Origin: Bretschneidera sinensis
Lineage: Eukaryota; Streptophyta; Magnoliopsida; Brassicales; Akaniaceae
Reading direction: 5' to 3'
NCBI GenBank assembly: GCA_023935145.1
Contig: CM043698.1
Location: 142,121,001 to 142,185,000, forward strand
Length of the DNA stretch: 64,000 bases
Position numbers and translations under genes: made by a program. This document shows, piece after piece, positions 23,221 to 34,668 of this stretch. Below the pieces are notes generated by a model. The model was not told the origin of the DNA. It searched no databases and saw only the letters and a program-made list of their open reading frames with translations. How positions within the stretch are numbered: the stretch's first letter is position 1; every line of letters begins with the position of its first letter.

Positions 23221-24523
23221 CTTGTGCGAAAACATACCTAAAAAAATGGGTAAATAATCGTACTTGTTTTACTTGCAAGTGCACAAGGTCAACAATATAG
23301 CATAGTGTGCGAATGCAAGATCATCTCCACAGGGATTGGTAAATTTAACTTTAGAATTAGTTTCGCAGTAATAAAAAGATAAAAATAATAAAAGAGTTGA
23401 TTTTGATAAAGATAAAATACTAAAGATAAAGGCGTAGGGGCTTGATATCCACCACTAATTATGCTACCACAGTACAACAGTATGCCAATACTTTACTCAT
23501 GCCATGTATACCTACTGGTTGCCAACCTAAGGGCATGGTATCTACTCCTTAAGCTATTGATTTCCCTAAGCAACGAGTTAGGCATGGTATCTACTCTAAC
23601 TCTTTTCTTCCTTAAGGGATTCAGCATGGTATCTGCTTGAGTTGTTCCTTAAGAAAACATAAGTACTATCGAAATCGACAACCACATGAGACCTAGGGCA
23701 TGGTATCTATTCCCGGTTTCCCATGTTGATTAACCCGGGTATCCTGATAAGATATCCCTTGTTACTAATGTTAGACCCATGACTCGGTCATCCAAATTGA
23801 TCTAACTAACAAGTCCATACCACATGCACATATTGATCAGACATATACATATGAGGAATTTAAATAAAAGCAGGTATTAATCAAGTTTAAGCAACACAAC
23901 ATAAATATCGTAAAGACGCCAATACTAAGTTTATTGAGTAAACATAATTAGGGCTTCAACCAAGCCCTACTAAGAATTTAATTACACATAATAAAATAAA
24001 AAGGAAAGAAGAAACCCGAGAGAAGAGTCGTCAATTCTCCTCCACAATTTCCTTCTCCAAGCTAAAAACAAAAGATAAAAGAAGGGATCTAAGAAGTGAT
24101 CTCCCCCAAGAGGTGATGCCTTTTGTGTGTGATTTACAAGTGTATTTATAGGTCTTTGAGAAGTTCTAAGAGGCTCATGAGTTCCTAAACTTTCCTAAAA
24201 CACAAAACTCCTTTATTTCCAAAATAGGGTTATTTCCAAAACAGGGTTGCCCGTACATATGCGCTCGATCGCATATGTGGTGCGCTCGATCGCAATGCTG
24301 TGCTCGATCGCATAGAGGAGTGCGCTCGATCGCAATCTAGCCAGCAGCTGCTCCAGGATTTTCAGATTTCTTCCTTTAAGTGCCAAAAATGCCTCTTTTT
24401 CTCCAAGACCCTATAAAAACGTGTAAAGCACAAAAGTGAAGTAAAATAGACTAAAATATATAGATAAAGAACTTAACAAATGTAAATTAAGGGGCTTAAA
24501 TATGAATATTTAAGCTCCTATCA
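23221..24523 (-). mobile_element. 5' LTR of the gag-only gypsy element
   Basis: Matches 18349-19652 over its full length with about 20 single-base differences. TATA (minus strand) is at about 24144-24151 and the CGATCG array at about 24262-24337. Confidence 0.93.
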
Positions 24524-24560
24524 TGGAGTAACCACTATACCAAATGGCTGGGTTAGCTTA
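24524..24560 (-). mobile_element. tRNA-like SINE, A-box half
   Basis: The minus strand reads TTTGGTATAGTGGTTACTCC, a good A box. With one copy of TGGAG removed it joins the B-box half at 18318-18348 at normal pol III spacing. Confidence 0.5.
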
Positions 24561-25237
24561 AAAAATATTTGGTAGTGCATTAATTTTAGATTTATACCTA
24601 GAAGTGAATAATAAAGAAAAACTATTTCAGGAACTATGGAGCTCAAATGGTTCTAAAATTTGTTTCATAACTTTACCTTGCATCATGAGTTTTATTCCTT
24701 TTAAGCTTTCTGAAGAATATTAATTAGTAGGACTCAGATTTATATTTTCAAAGGCATTATGGATTGCATGGTAAGCATGGAAAAGGAGGTGAAGCAAAGA
24801 TTCATGCGGGGTTAAACTTGTATTTCCCTTTGGCTGAAATTGTATATTCTACCAGTTCACTATGTAAGAGATTGGAATAGGAGCAATGGACAATTAGAAA
24901 GCATGTAAGAGACAAAGTGTGGAATGTAATTAAAGGAAAGTTTTTTTTTTTTTTGCAACTCAAATAGATTATGCAGTGATGAGCTAACCTATGATTTTCT
25001 AATAAGCCAACTCAAATAGATCTATATTTCTATCAATTTTCTGTTAAGCTGATATACTGAATTAGAATGTAATTCTGTTTGTTTATAGTGTGGGTAAGTC
25101 AGTAATGATATTATGTGTAATTATTTACCTTAGTTAGTGCATAATCTGGGAACCTTTTAATATGGAAAATTTAGCCTAAATAAGACTTTGATTATGTGCT
25201 GATGAGAGTCATAAAATGCCTCTCAACAGTGGTTAAT
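24561..25237. other. Non-coding spacer between two gypsy elements
   Basis: AT-rich, with a T tract at about 24940-24955. No feature recognised. Confidence 0.6.
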
Positions 25238-25439
25238 TGTTAGCATTTTAGGATTGATCTCGGTCTTTTATTGTGCTTTTATATGTTAATAACTCTAAAG
25301 TAATATTATTGGACCACTGAATTATTTCAGTGTTATTTACAGGTACTTTAAGTTTAAAAGAGAAAAAGAAGTGATCGTTGCTTAAAAGGCCAAGATCCCA
25401 TGCTTCTGGAAGGACAAGATGGACTGCTGCCTGAATTGT

Positions 25440-25553
25440 GATCGAGCGGACATCCTACATCGAGCAAGGTACTCTGCAGCGCATATGCAATCGAGCACAC
25501 AAGCCGCGATCGAGCGTATGTGCGATCGATCGCACTCGGGCTGCGATCGAGCA
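25440..25553 (+). promoter_or_regulatory. Array of GATCGAGC boxes upstream of TATA
   Basis: TCGAGC cores lie at about 25442, 25460, 25491, 25510 and 25548, with a full GCGATCGATCGCA palindrome at about 25522-25534. Spacings are about 18 to 38 bases. The array is about 57-170 bases upstream of the TATA box, the same relation as in the element at 18349-24523. Confidence 0.55.
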
Positions 25554-25609
25554 CACCCGAACAGTATCCCACATTGGCTAGATAACACATAGCATTCCGG
25601 GAGTTTGCC

Positions 25610-25618
25610 TATATAAAG
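25610..25618 (+). promoter_or_regulatory. LTR TATA box
   Basis: TATATAAAG inside the LTR, in the expected position between the box array and the transcribed part. Confidence 0.7.
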
Positions 25619-26467
25619 ACCCACTCTGCTCAGCTGAAATCATCAATCAATCGGGGATGAATCCAAAGGGCCTTTAGGAGAAATCCAGAGGGCCTTTAGG
25701 AGGAACCCGAAGTTTAAAGTTTGAAGGTCGGGAGAGATGATCGTCGGGAGGCCGGAGGCAACTCGAGGACGCATGAGCCCCATGGCCGGCTAGTCTCCAA
25801 GCAAGGCGAAGGGATGAATCCCTAGGTGTAGTTGTTCTTATTTTCCTTTATTTGATTCGGTTGTAGTTGGAATTATTTTCATTAAATATTGTTATGTTTT
25901 ATTCTTAATTTAATTAGTAGATTTATTATAACTCTGGTGGTTGCATGCTTCTTTTCCATATCAGTTCAGTCAGACTTTTCTTATGTGTACCTGTTTGGGT
26001 GTGATTGAGTCCGGTAGATCTCTTTTATAGATTTGTCCATTGCTGCGGTATTGTCATTTTAGATATATCGTCGTCTCTTTATAATTTATAAGTTAGGTCA
26101 TGTGTGTTAGAAAGTAAAGAATAATTCATAGCGATTACATTAGGATTTATAAATGCGCTTTAATTGAATATTTTCCGATTGCCTGTTTGGGATGTGAAAC
26201 CTGCAATCGAGATAAAAACAACTGAATCAAGTTAAGATTAGGGCAACGAACCTAGGGAGGATTCTCGAAACCTTGTTGTCATTTTTATTTTAAACTTATT
26301 TACAAAATTACCCTTTCCTCAAAACAACTCAGATTTTATCCTTTTAATCTTTTATCGTTTGTGTTGAGGTTTACACCTTCTGTTGTACTTAACTTGTTTC
26401 CCTGTGGAATCGACACCCCAAAACGGTACTACAATAACCGCGTTATGTTTTGGGCGTAATCAAATTT

Positions 26468-26485
26468 TGGCACCGTTGCTGGGGA
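26468..26485 (+). promoter_or_regulatory. Primer binding site, tRNA-Asp type
   Basis: TGGCACCGTTGCTGGGGA matches the tRNA-Asp complement at 16 of 18 positions; both changes are transitions. Confidence 0.85.
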
Positions 26486-26618
26486 AACGCGCTTAAGTAC
26501 AAGGAAGCTTGTCAACTTTGAGTGTGACGGTAAAAAATAAAAATAATAAAATAGAGAGAAAAAAATTTCTTGTTTTATTTCTTTTATTTCCTCTCTAATT
26601 CATTTGGTGCATGCTTAG

Positions 26619-28361
26619 ACAAGAGATCTGCAAGGTAGATTCATTAGAGGACCTAAGCTAGAATTACCCTCTCATTCCGAGTCTGATAGTGAAACCTCGC
26701 CTAGATCAACCCATAGAGAAAACCCAAGTGAGAATCTAGAGGATTTTGTTAACATGGCCGATAACCATAATGAGAATGTTGCTAGGACACTTCAGGATTA
26801 CCTCCACCCTACACGCACAGCCATACCATCATGCATTATGTTTTCAGCCAATACTCGCCATCAAGATCTTAAACCAGGGATGATTCAATTACTCCCTATA
26901 TTCCATGGCTTGGATAATGAAAGCCCATATGTGCACATTAGAGAGTTTGAGGAAGTAGTTGCGACTTTTCATAGTCAAAACGAATCTCATGACATTATGA
27001 AACTTAAGCTCTTTCCTTTCGCTTTGAAGGATAGAGCCAAAAGTTGGCTATACTCACTTAGATCACGATCTATTGGGTTGTGGACTGAGATGACTCAGGT
27101 TTTCTTTAACAAATACTTTCCCCAACATAAGACCAACGCTTTGAAAAGGCAAATCTCCACCTTTGCACAAAAGGATAGTGAGACCTTATATCAGTCTTAG
27201 GAAAGATTTAAGGAGTTATTGAGTATGTGCCCTCACCATGGGTATGAGAGTTGGCACTTAGTGAGCTATTTCTATGAGGGACTTACCTATAGAGAGCGCC
27301 AATTCGTAGAGATGGTGTGTAATGGTGGGTTTTTAGAGAAAGATCCTGATGAGGCCATAGAGTACCTCAATGAGCTTGCTGAAAAAGCTCACACTTGGAC
27401 TGGACCTAGTGCTACTGAAAGCACAAATAGGTCACGACTTATAGGGCACCCAAATGGTGGTGGAATTTACCATCTTAGGGAAGAGGATAACCTTAGAGCC
27501 AAGGTCGAGATGCTCACTAGAGAGTTTGATGCATTTAAAACTAAAGGCTCAAAACAAACACTTGTGGCTAATCATGCCGAGTCTTTAGAGCCGTGCTTTG
27601 TGTGTGGCGGGGTAGATCATCTCGCCAAAGAGTGCCCCATATTTTTTGATATGAGAGGGGCGTATGAAGAACAATGTAATGCCTTAGGCATGTACAAGAG
27701 GCCTTCTATACCTTTCTCTAACACTTATAACCTGGGGTGGCGAGATCACCCCAACTTCTGCTGGAAATCTGAAAATCAGCATGCACAACCCCTTAGATCA
27801 TCCCCCGCACCTTATCATGCACCCTCATCCTCTAGGAACTCGCTAGAAGACACTTTACAAGCCTTTATAGAGGCACAAGGTAAGACAAACCAAAGGTTTG
27901 AGGCATTATTTACGCAGGTGATGGAAGAGTATAAAGAAATTAAGAGCCAAGTGTCCAAATTGATAAGCTACTTGAGTGTGACTGAGTAAGGTAAGTTCCC
28001 TTCTCAAGCTCAGTCCATACCCCGTGGTCAACACCTAGCACAAAAGAATTTGGAAGAGGTGAATGCCATTGAGACACTTGGTGGTAAATCAGTACACATC
28101 CCAACAACGAAAAAATCAGAGGATGTGGCTGAAAGCCATCAAGTACAAGCATACATGATGGACTCGTTCATGGAAAAGATCCAACACCTTAATCCATTAG
28201 AGTCCCCCTTCACTCATGGCTTCACCAAAGCATATATCGAGCCAGTATTTGCGGATGTTACTGATGACATCCTTGAGGCCCCTCCCAAGCATAGAAGCAC
28301 CGAATTTGGTAATGAAGCAGTGGCGGATGCATTCAACCTATGCTTTTTGAGGAGGGAATAA
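26619..28361 (+). pseudogene. Athila-like gag with two in-frame stops
   Basis: One frame runs the whole length. RGRFIRGPKLELP is the N-terminal part, followed by the gag domain (YVHIREFEEVVATFHSQ, LKLFPFALKDRAKSWLYSL, FFNKYFPQHKTNALKRQIS). TAG at 27198-27200 replaces a Trp-type codon, then CPHHGYESWHL and the zinc knuckle CFVCGGVDHLAKEC, then NTYNLGWRDHPNFCW. TAA at 27987-27989 stands for Gln. The frame then continues with LEEVNAIETL to a stop at 28359-28361, without reaching a protease. An upstream stop (26616-26618) lies just before the frame and no in-frame ATG precedes 26754, so the original start was probably lost. Confidence 0.87.
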
Positions 28362-29995
28362 GAGCGTATGGCTGATGACATAAAACTTAGCGCTCGTGGG
28401 AGGCAGCCCACAACGTATCCTTTTACTTTTACTGTTTTTCATATTTCTTTTTCTTGTTTATTATTATTCTTTTGCTATTTTCCAGTTTTACTTTAGTATT
28501 TGTTTTTCAAGGACAAATAAACGAAGCAGTTCAAATGATCGTGCACAAATTTCAACTCCATGCACCGTTGGTTAAAAAGGGAGTTTCCTTAACTTTTGGT
28601 TTTTTTTTTTATTGAGGACAATGCTTATCTTAAGTTGGGGGTGGAAGATATACATTTCTTATTGTATATCATTGAACTACTTGGTGTCATTTTTGTTTGT
28701 TTTTAGCATGCTCGGTGTTTGCCTTAGAGTTAATTTTCATGTCAATGATATAAACTTAATTGAGATAACATATAGCATTTAGAAGAACTTAAATCTTACT
28801 TCAGTTTGAAATTAATTTAAGCATCAATATTCATTTGGTTAGAGACTCTAGTTTGTGGTAAGATTGTATGATTAGTCTATAACATTTAGAGAAATTTTGT
28901 GTGTGATTATTTTGTGAATATTTTTACGGTCTCAACAAGCTCTAGAACTTACTTGATAATCACTTAAGGTGAATTCCTAGAATGCACACTACTTAGGATA
29001 TGATATAGGCCATTTTTGAACTGTTTGAGCCTTTCAACCTACCATTGCTATATTTATCACTAGTCACCTATTTGAGCCTTTTTCTTGAAAAGAAAAATTG
29101 AGCCTTGTTTCTTTCGATAAACCGTTTGCTTACCTTTATGAGTCTAAAAATATTTTTATCTTTACTTTTCTTTTAAAAGAACTTAGTTATACACATGTTG
29201 TGAGAAGCACTTAAAAGGAGTAAGGGTGAAAATATGAAGAAAAAAAATATCACTACCGCAACCCAAGTACATTAAAGGAGATAAGTTGGGGGTTGTGGAA
29301 AAGAAAAGAAAAAAAAATGAAAAAGAAGGTGAATAGTTATGTGCCAAAATAAAAAAAAATGAATTATGGCAAAGAAAGAAGAAAGAAAGAAAAAGTGGTG
29401 ATTTATTGAAAGAAATGCTCGAAAAATGGTTGAAAGAGTTGGGTGTGGAAGTAAAGGTTGTCAAGTGCTTAAAGTGATTGTGTTAAAAGCTAAGAGATTG
29501 AGTTCTTTTACTTGTGAATCTTTCCCATTCTTCCTTAGCCTTTACCTTAGCCTAACATTACAAGCTTATTAAAGACCTTTTGATCTAATGTAGTGTGATT
29601 TTTCTACAATAGTTGAGAGTGGTTTGAAATGTAAGCATATGGAGCTTGTTTTTGTGATTGATGTCACGCTATTTATTATATTTTTAGAGACCAAGATTTG
29701 TATTTATGAATATTATGCATAAAATCATCCGGATGTTTGGATAAATTGATTGTGGTAAGATGGATTTTAAGAGTCAATAACGATTTTAAGATTGATGTTT
29801 GAATTACTTTTGGATTTGGGTTAAATTTAATGATTCTTTGTGCCGTGTGTTGTGTGCAAATTTTGAGACAAAATGTGAATTACTCTTGGTTAACACTAAT
29901 ATTGCTTTTCATTTACTTTGATTCCCACCATAGAATTCATCTCTTAATTTCGCTTGAATTGCTAGGGACTAGCAATAAGCTAGTTGGGGGTTTGT
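28362..29995 (+). other. 3' non-coding region of the second gag-only element
   Basis: It starts with GCTCGTGGGAGGCAGCCCAC, a word typical of the 3' part of Athila-type elements. A purine tract TTAAGTTGGGGGTGG lies at about 28633-28647 and another at the end. No coding frame was seen in 28650-29980. Confidence 0.7.
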
Positions 29996-30590
29996 GCCTA
30001 GAGACTTCACAACATAAATAGGAGCAGTTAGGATCTTTCTACAAAATGTTAAATTTAAACATCTCTATTTATTTTAGATAAATATGGTAAGGCAGACTAC
30101 TTATGACTAAGAACTTCTAGTTATGGAGTTCTTTCCTTTAAATCCTTAATTCTACAGAATTTTTGCTGAGATTTAGTTTTCTTGCTACAGATAAGACGTG
30201 TGCTTACAACTTTTTAAACCTTCTATTTCTATTTTGTAAACCATGGCACTAAATTTGCCTGTGTTTGCTATTTTGTGAAATAGTGGGATTTATACAATAA
30301 TTTCATTTTGGCATCAATCTTTCTGATTGCTTAGGTGCCTTCACTTGCCTACATATGCTGTGTTTATACGCTTCCTTTAGCTTCAATATAACATATCAAA
30401 TTATGGTTCTTTAGTATCAATTGAATAAGGGTTTCATCATAACTAAATGAATTAAAAGAAAAACAGTGTTTGTTTAACCTAAATGGCTGAAATTATAGCA
30501 ACCAATAGTCAATCTGAATATCTGAAATTGTGTTATATATGAATAGAAGGGAAAAATTAGCAGATTTAGTGTTTGTTTAACTTGACCTGC
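29996..30590. other. Non-coding spacer before the Tat element
   Basis: AT-rich, no recognisable feature. Its last five bases, CCTGC (30586-30590), are the target duplication of the Tat element and recur at 56463-56467, where the interrupted sequence resumes. Confidence 0.7.
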
Positions 30591-31202
30591 TGTTGATGCC
30601 AAAAATTGTCGCTGCTGACACGGCCTAGGTGCTGACATGGCCAGGGTCCTGATGGGGACCTACACAAGTCACAATGGTGAACTAAAAACCCTCGGAAGGA
30701 GGGGGAGGGGATACCTCCGAGGGTACTCCGATGCTTAAGTTAGAATGAGAGCTTAGAACGGGCCGGGGCCCGGTACTTAATCTTAAAGCAATTTGGATGT
30801 TAAGACAGAAGTGTGTATATCTGAAATGAACTTCATACCTCTGCCTTATTATAGTTCCCTGGGTAGGTGTGGCCCATGTAGGGGGTATGGCCTTACCCAT
30901 ACCATTTCTGCTTGTAGGGGTTAGGTTCTAATGGCGTGTTTCAGGGTGTTGAGTGTGTCATGGTGATAACATGTTACAGAGGAGTTAAGGCTGCTAACCA
31001 TGCTTTGAAGTGGCAAAGGTATGACCTGTGCGTTCTATGTGTGCTTTATCATGCTGAGAGGACTCGACACGTGTCATGGCCTTGTAGGTGACATTTGGGC
31101 CCATGTGTAGGTTTATTGGGCCGTTCCTTATCGGGCCAGAGTGTTATAGGCTTCATCAATGGGCTGTCTCTTATTGGGCCGGTAGTGTTTTGTGCTGCAT
31201 CA
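30591..31202 (-). mobile_element. 3' LTR of the Tat element
   Basis: Plus-strand ends are TGTTGATGCC and GTGCTGCATCA. It pairs with 55851-56462 at equal length, with roughly 50 differences that are mostly transitions. Confidence 0.92.
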
Positions 31203-31217
31203 CAGGCCCCCCACTTC
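31203..31217 (-). promoter_or_regulatory. Polypurine tract
   Basis: The minus strand reads GGAAGTGGGGGGCCTG directly before the LTR start; it primes plus-strand DNA synthesis. Confidence 0.8.
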
Positions 31218-31550
31218 CTTGAGTACATTTATGTGCTTGAGGAAGTATTGTGGGGCACGATCTTCTAACAAAAGAGGGAGTGTGCCGTGCTTTGATAGGG
31301 CTGAGCCTTATAGGGGCAATACCACTGCCCGATCTTGGAGCTCTGGGTGCTTAACCCTGAATAAATCATCATTGGCATGACACATGGCAAGAGTCAACCA
31401 CGCAGTAAATGACGACTCTTAGAAATAGGTTCGTCGTTCTTGGGAAACGAAGAGTCACTTACGGGAGCGTGTGAGTTACCTCGGGATCTCAAAAGTTTCA
31501 TCTTTTTCTATGCTTTCATTAAATGCTCTCGTAGGACATGTTTTCCCTTC

Positions 31551-32086
31551 CTATAAAAAGGGGTTTCTGTCATCTTTTCTTTTAAGCAAAAGCAAGTTTT
31601 GTTTTCTAAGAGTGGAGAGCTCATGGCCTAACTTTCTTCTGAGTCCTCATACTGATTTGTGAAAGCTCGGATGATAGTGGCCCTGGAGAGGGAGGGGAGT
31701 CAGTAGTTCCTTGGGGGATTTATGGAAGCCAAGAGGAGGGTCGAGGTCATGTATCCGGAGGTAAACTCTTCAGGCTTTGAGCTACTAGAGTCTAAGGGGG
31801 AGGAGGAGAAACCTGCTTCAGAGGGGAAGGAAATGGATGGTCAAGAGGAAAGCCTATGCATAGGACAGTCCACTGTGTTCAAAGAACGTCCAGGCTTAGG
31901 ATAATAGTAACCTACCACAGGGGAGTGCTTCGAGACAAGTCTCAAGACAAAGAGGCTGCGGCAGCCCCTTCCTTGATTGACTTGTATTAGAATTGTTGGT
32001 TTTTTCTTTGTACTTCGTGGCCGTTAGGGTCCTCTTTTGTTTGTACTTCAAGGTCGTTAGTTGTAACCTTTTATTGAATTAATAAA
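31551..32086 (+). other. Small antisense transcription unit in the Tat element (candidate)
   Basis: The plus strand has CTATAAAAAG (31551-31560), then a 60-codon ATG frame at 31722-31904 rich in Glu and Lys (MEAKRRVEVMYPEVNSSGFE at its start), then an AATAAA signal at 32081-32086 after T-rich DNA with two TTTGTACTTC words. Order and spacing look like a short gene opposite to gag-pol. The peptide is not recognised. It may be the 5' part of an additional ORF whose remainder was displaced by the minisatellite. Confidence 0.35.
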
Positions 32087-32222
32087 GAGCTTTTCCTTCA
32101 AACTTTGCTTTCTATATACCACTTCCCTGCTTTTATACTTAGAACTTCTGAAACTTGGAGAATTTAGATCGGCTGTAGGCATTCGCCTGGACTTGGAAGA
32201 GCCTGGTTGGGGGTATGCAAAT

Positions 32223-34375
32223 TAGCTCATACACTCAGACTTAGAGAATCTTGGCCGAGCGTATGCAGAGCAGCCCATATACTTGGACTGAGAGAAACTT
32301 GGCCGAGTGTATGCAAAGCTACTCGTACGCTCGGACTTGGAGAAACTTGGCCGAGTGTATGCAAAGCAGCTCATACACTTGGACTTGGAGAAACTTGGCC
32401 GAGCATATGCAAAGCTACTCATACGCTCGGCCTTGGAGAAACTTGGCCGAGCATGCGCAAAGCGGCTCATACGCTCAGACTTGGAGAAACTTGGCCTAGC
32501 GTAAGCAAAACAACTCATACACTCGGACTTGGAGAAACTTGGCCTAGCGTAAGCAAAACAGCTCATACACTCGGACTTGGAGAAACTTGGCTTAGTGTAT
32601 CCAAAGTGGCTCATATGCTCGGACTTGGAGAAACTTGGCCGAGCATATGCAAAACGCCTTATACGCTCGGACTTGGAGAAACTTGGCCGAGTGTATGCAA
32701 AACAGCTCATACGCTCGGACTTGGAGAAACTTAGCTGAGCATATGCAAAGCAACTCATACGCTTGGACTTAGAGAAACTTGGTCGAGCGTAAGCAAAGCG
32801 GCTCATAAGCTCGGACTTGGAGAAACTTGGCCGAGTGTATACTAAGCGGTTCATACGCTCGGACTTGGAGAAACTTGGTCGAGCATATGCAAAGTAGCTC
32901 ATACATTCGGACTTGGAGAAACTTGACCGCGTATGCAAAGCGGCTCATACGCTTGGACTTGGAGAAACTTGGTCGAGCGTAAGCAAAACAGCTCATACGT
33001 TCGGACTTGGAGAAACTTGGCCGAGTGTATGCAAAGCAGCTCATACGCTTAGACTTGGAGAAACTTGGTCGAACGTATGCAACACAGCTCATACGCTCGG
33101 ACTTGGAGAAACTTGACCGAGCGTACGCAAAGTGGCTCATACGCTCGGACTTGGAGAAACTTAGCCGAGCGTATGCAAAGCGGCTCATACGTTCGGACTT
33201 GGAGAAACTTGGCCGAGCGTATGCAAAGCAGCTCATACGCTCGGACTTGGAAAAACTTGGCCGGGTGTATCCAAAGCGGCTCATACGCTCGGACTTGGAG
33301 AAACTTGGCCTAGCGTATGAAAAACAACTCATTCGCTCGACCTTGGAGAGACTTGGCCGAGCGTGTGTAAAACAGCTCATACACTCGGACTTGGAGAAAC
33401 TTGGCTGAGTGTATGCAAAACAGCTCATACGCTCGGACTTGAAGAAACTTGGCTGAGCGTGTGCGAAGCGACTCATACGGTTGGACTTGGAGAAACTTGA
33501 CCGAGCATAAGCAAAGCAGCTCATACGCTCGGATTTAGAGAAACTTGGCTGACCGTATGCAAAACGGCTCATACGCTCAGACTTGGAGAAACTTGGCCGA
33601 GTGTATGCAAAACAGCTCATATGCTCGAACTTGGAGAAACTTGGCCGAGTGTATCCAAAGCGGCTCATACCCTCGGACTTGGAGAAACTTGGCCTAGTGT
33701 ATGAAAAACAGCTCATACGCTCGGCCCTGGAGAAACTTGGCCGAGTGTGTGCAAAGCGGCTCATACGTTCGGACTTGGAGAAACTTGGCCGAGTGTATGC
33801 AAAGTGGCTCAAATGCTCAGACTTGGAGAAACTCGGACGAGTGTATCCAAAACGGCTCATACACTCGGACTTGGAGAAACTTGGCCTAGCGTATGAAAAG
33901 TAGCTCATACGCTCGACCTTGGAGAAACCTGGCCGAGCGTGTGCAAAACAGCTCATATGCTCGGACTTGGAGAAACTTGGCCGAGTGTATGCAAAGCAGC
34001 TCATACACTCGGACTTGGAGAAACTTGGCTGAGCGTGTGTAAAGCGGTTCATACGCTCGAACTTGGAGAAACTTGGCCGAGCATAAGCAAAGCAGCTCAT
34101 ACGCTCGGATTTGGAGAAACTTAGCCGACCGTATGCAAAATGGCTCATACGCTCAGACTTGGAGAAACTTGACCGAGTGTATGCAAAACGGCTCATACGC
34201 TCGAACTTGGAGAAACTTGACCGAGTATATGCAAAGCGGCTCATACGCTCAGGCTTGGAGAAACTTGGTCGAGCATATGCAAAGCAGCTCATACGCTCGG
34301 ACTTGGAGAAACTTAGCCGAGCGTATGTAAAGTAGCTCATACGCTTGGACTTGGAAAAACTTGGCCGAGCGATCA
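32223..34375. repeat. 48-bp minisatellite, about 45 units
   Basis: The unit runs CTCATACGCTCGGACTTGG, AGAAACTTGGCCGAGCG, TATGCAAAGCGG. Each unit carries two 11-base arms, CATACGCTCGG and CCGAGCGTATG, perfect complements in the consensus, around a 16-base loop. Many units differ by C to T or G to A at CpG sites. Because 48 is a multiple of three, long frames stay open on both strands, for example a 16-residue repeat SFSKSERMSRFAYARP on the minus strand over 34376-32769 and 32938-32222, with one shift near 32926. I read these as a by-product of the repeat. Satellite-like arrays in the 3' untranslated region are documented for Tat and Ogre elements. Confidence 0.95.
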
Positions 34376-34668
34376 AGACTTGGAGAAATCATGTTCATGA
34401 GGTCTCTTTCATTTTGTGCATATGGGTTTTTTCTTCACCTTGGGCCTCTTGGGCTTTTTCTTATCTTAAGCCTTTGGGTTCTTCTTTTTTAGGTGCAATA
34501 AATGATGGGGGCTATCATTAAATGGCGGTGCATTGGGCATAATAAAGGGCGTGTTTTAATGACAGTTGGCATCTAGGGGTATGGAAACGGTGCCTGGTGG
34601 ACAGCAGATGGTGCGTCATTTCATCTGAAATGCTAAGTTAATGCTCATCGATTCTGCTGCCACAGCTT

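Larger units (their letters stand above)
18349..24523 (-). mobile_element. Gag-only Athila-like Ty3/gypsy retrotransposon, both LTRs present
   Basis: Ends are defined by two LTRs of about 1.3 kb and a perfect five-base duplication TGGAG (18344-18348 and 24524-24528). On the minus strand the order is LTR, tRNA-Asp primer site, leader, gag, 1.3 kb of non-coding DNA with purine tracts, LTR. Protease, RT, RNase H and integrase are absent. The LTRs differ at only about 20 positions by eye (about 98.5% identity), so this is among the youngest insertions here. Movement must have used enzymes supplied in trans by an autonomous relative. Confidence 0.93.
25238..26462 (+). mobile_element. 5' LTR of the second gag-only element
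   Basis: TGTTAGCATT to GGGCGTAATCA, directly before the primer site. TATATAAAG lies at 25610-25618 and CGATCGAG-type boxes are upstream of it. The left boundary is inferred from the TG start and from the 3' tract that reads GGGGGTTTGT. Confidence 0.7.
25238..29995 (+). mobile_element. Second gag-only Athila-like gypsy element, 3' LTR missing
   Basis: The order is LTR (25238-26462), tRNA-Asp primer site, gag with two stops, and a long 3' non-coding region with purine tracts. It ends at CTAGTTGGGGGTTTGT (about 29980-29995), a purine tract followed by what may be the first bases of a 3' LTR that is otherwise absent. RT, RNase H and integrase are missing. Because one LTR is gone, the target duplication and age cannot be judged. 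Confidence 0.8.

Noticed and set aside
4316..24560. Possible tRNA genes at the A-box and B-box matches
   Set aside because: No acceptor stem, anticodon arm or 3' end can be folded at any of them; they are SINE-like or promoter-like pieces only.
28633..28647. Purine tract TTAAGTTGGGGGTGG as the 3' end of the element starting at 25238
   Set aside because: No LTR follows it. The related element at 18349 also has extra internal copies of this tract far from its LTR, so the end is more likely the later tract at about 29980.
32223..34375. Regular repeats that could suggest a CRISPR array
   Set aside because: The whole 48-bp unit is repeated without unique spacers, and the setting is a plant retrotransposon.
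32222..34376. Long open frames of 535 and 238 codons on the minus strand, and several shorter ones on the plus strand
   Set aside because: They follow from a 48-bp repeat whose length is a multiple of three and which lacks stops in several frames. Frames are open on both strands, there is no conserved start, and a small deletion shifts one.
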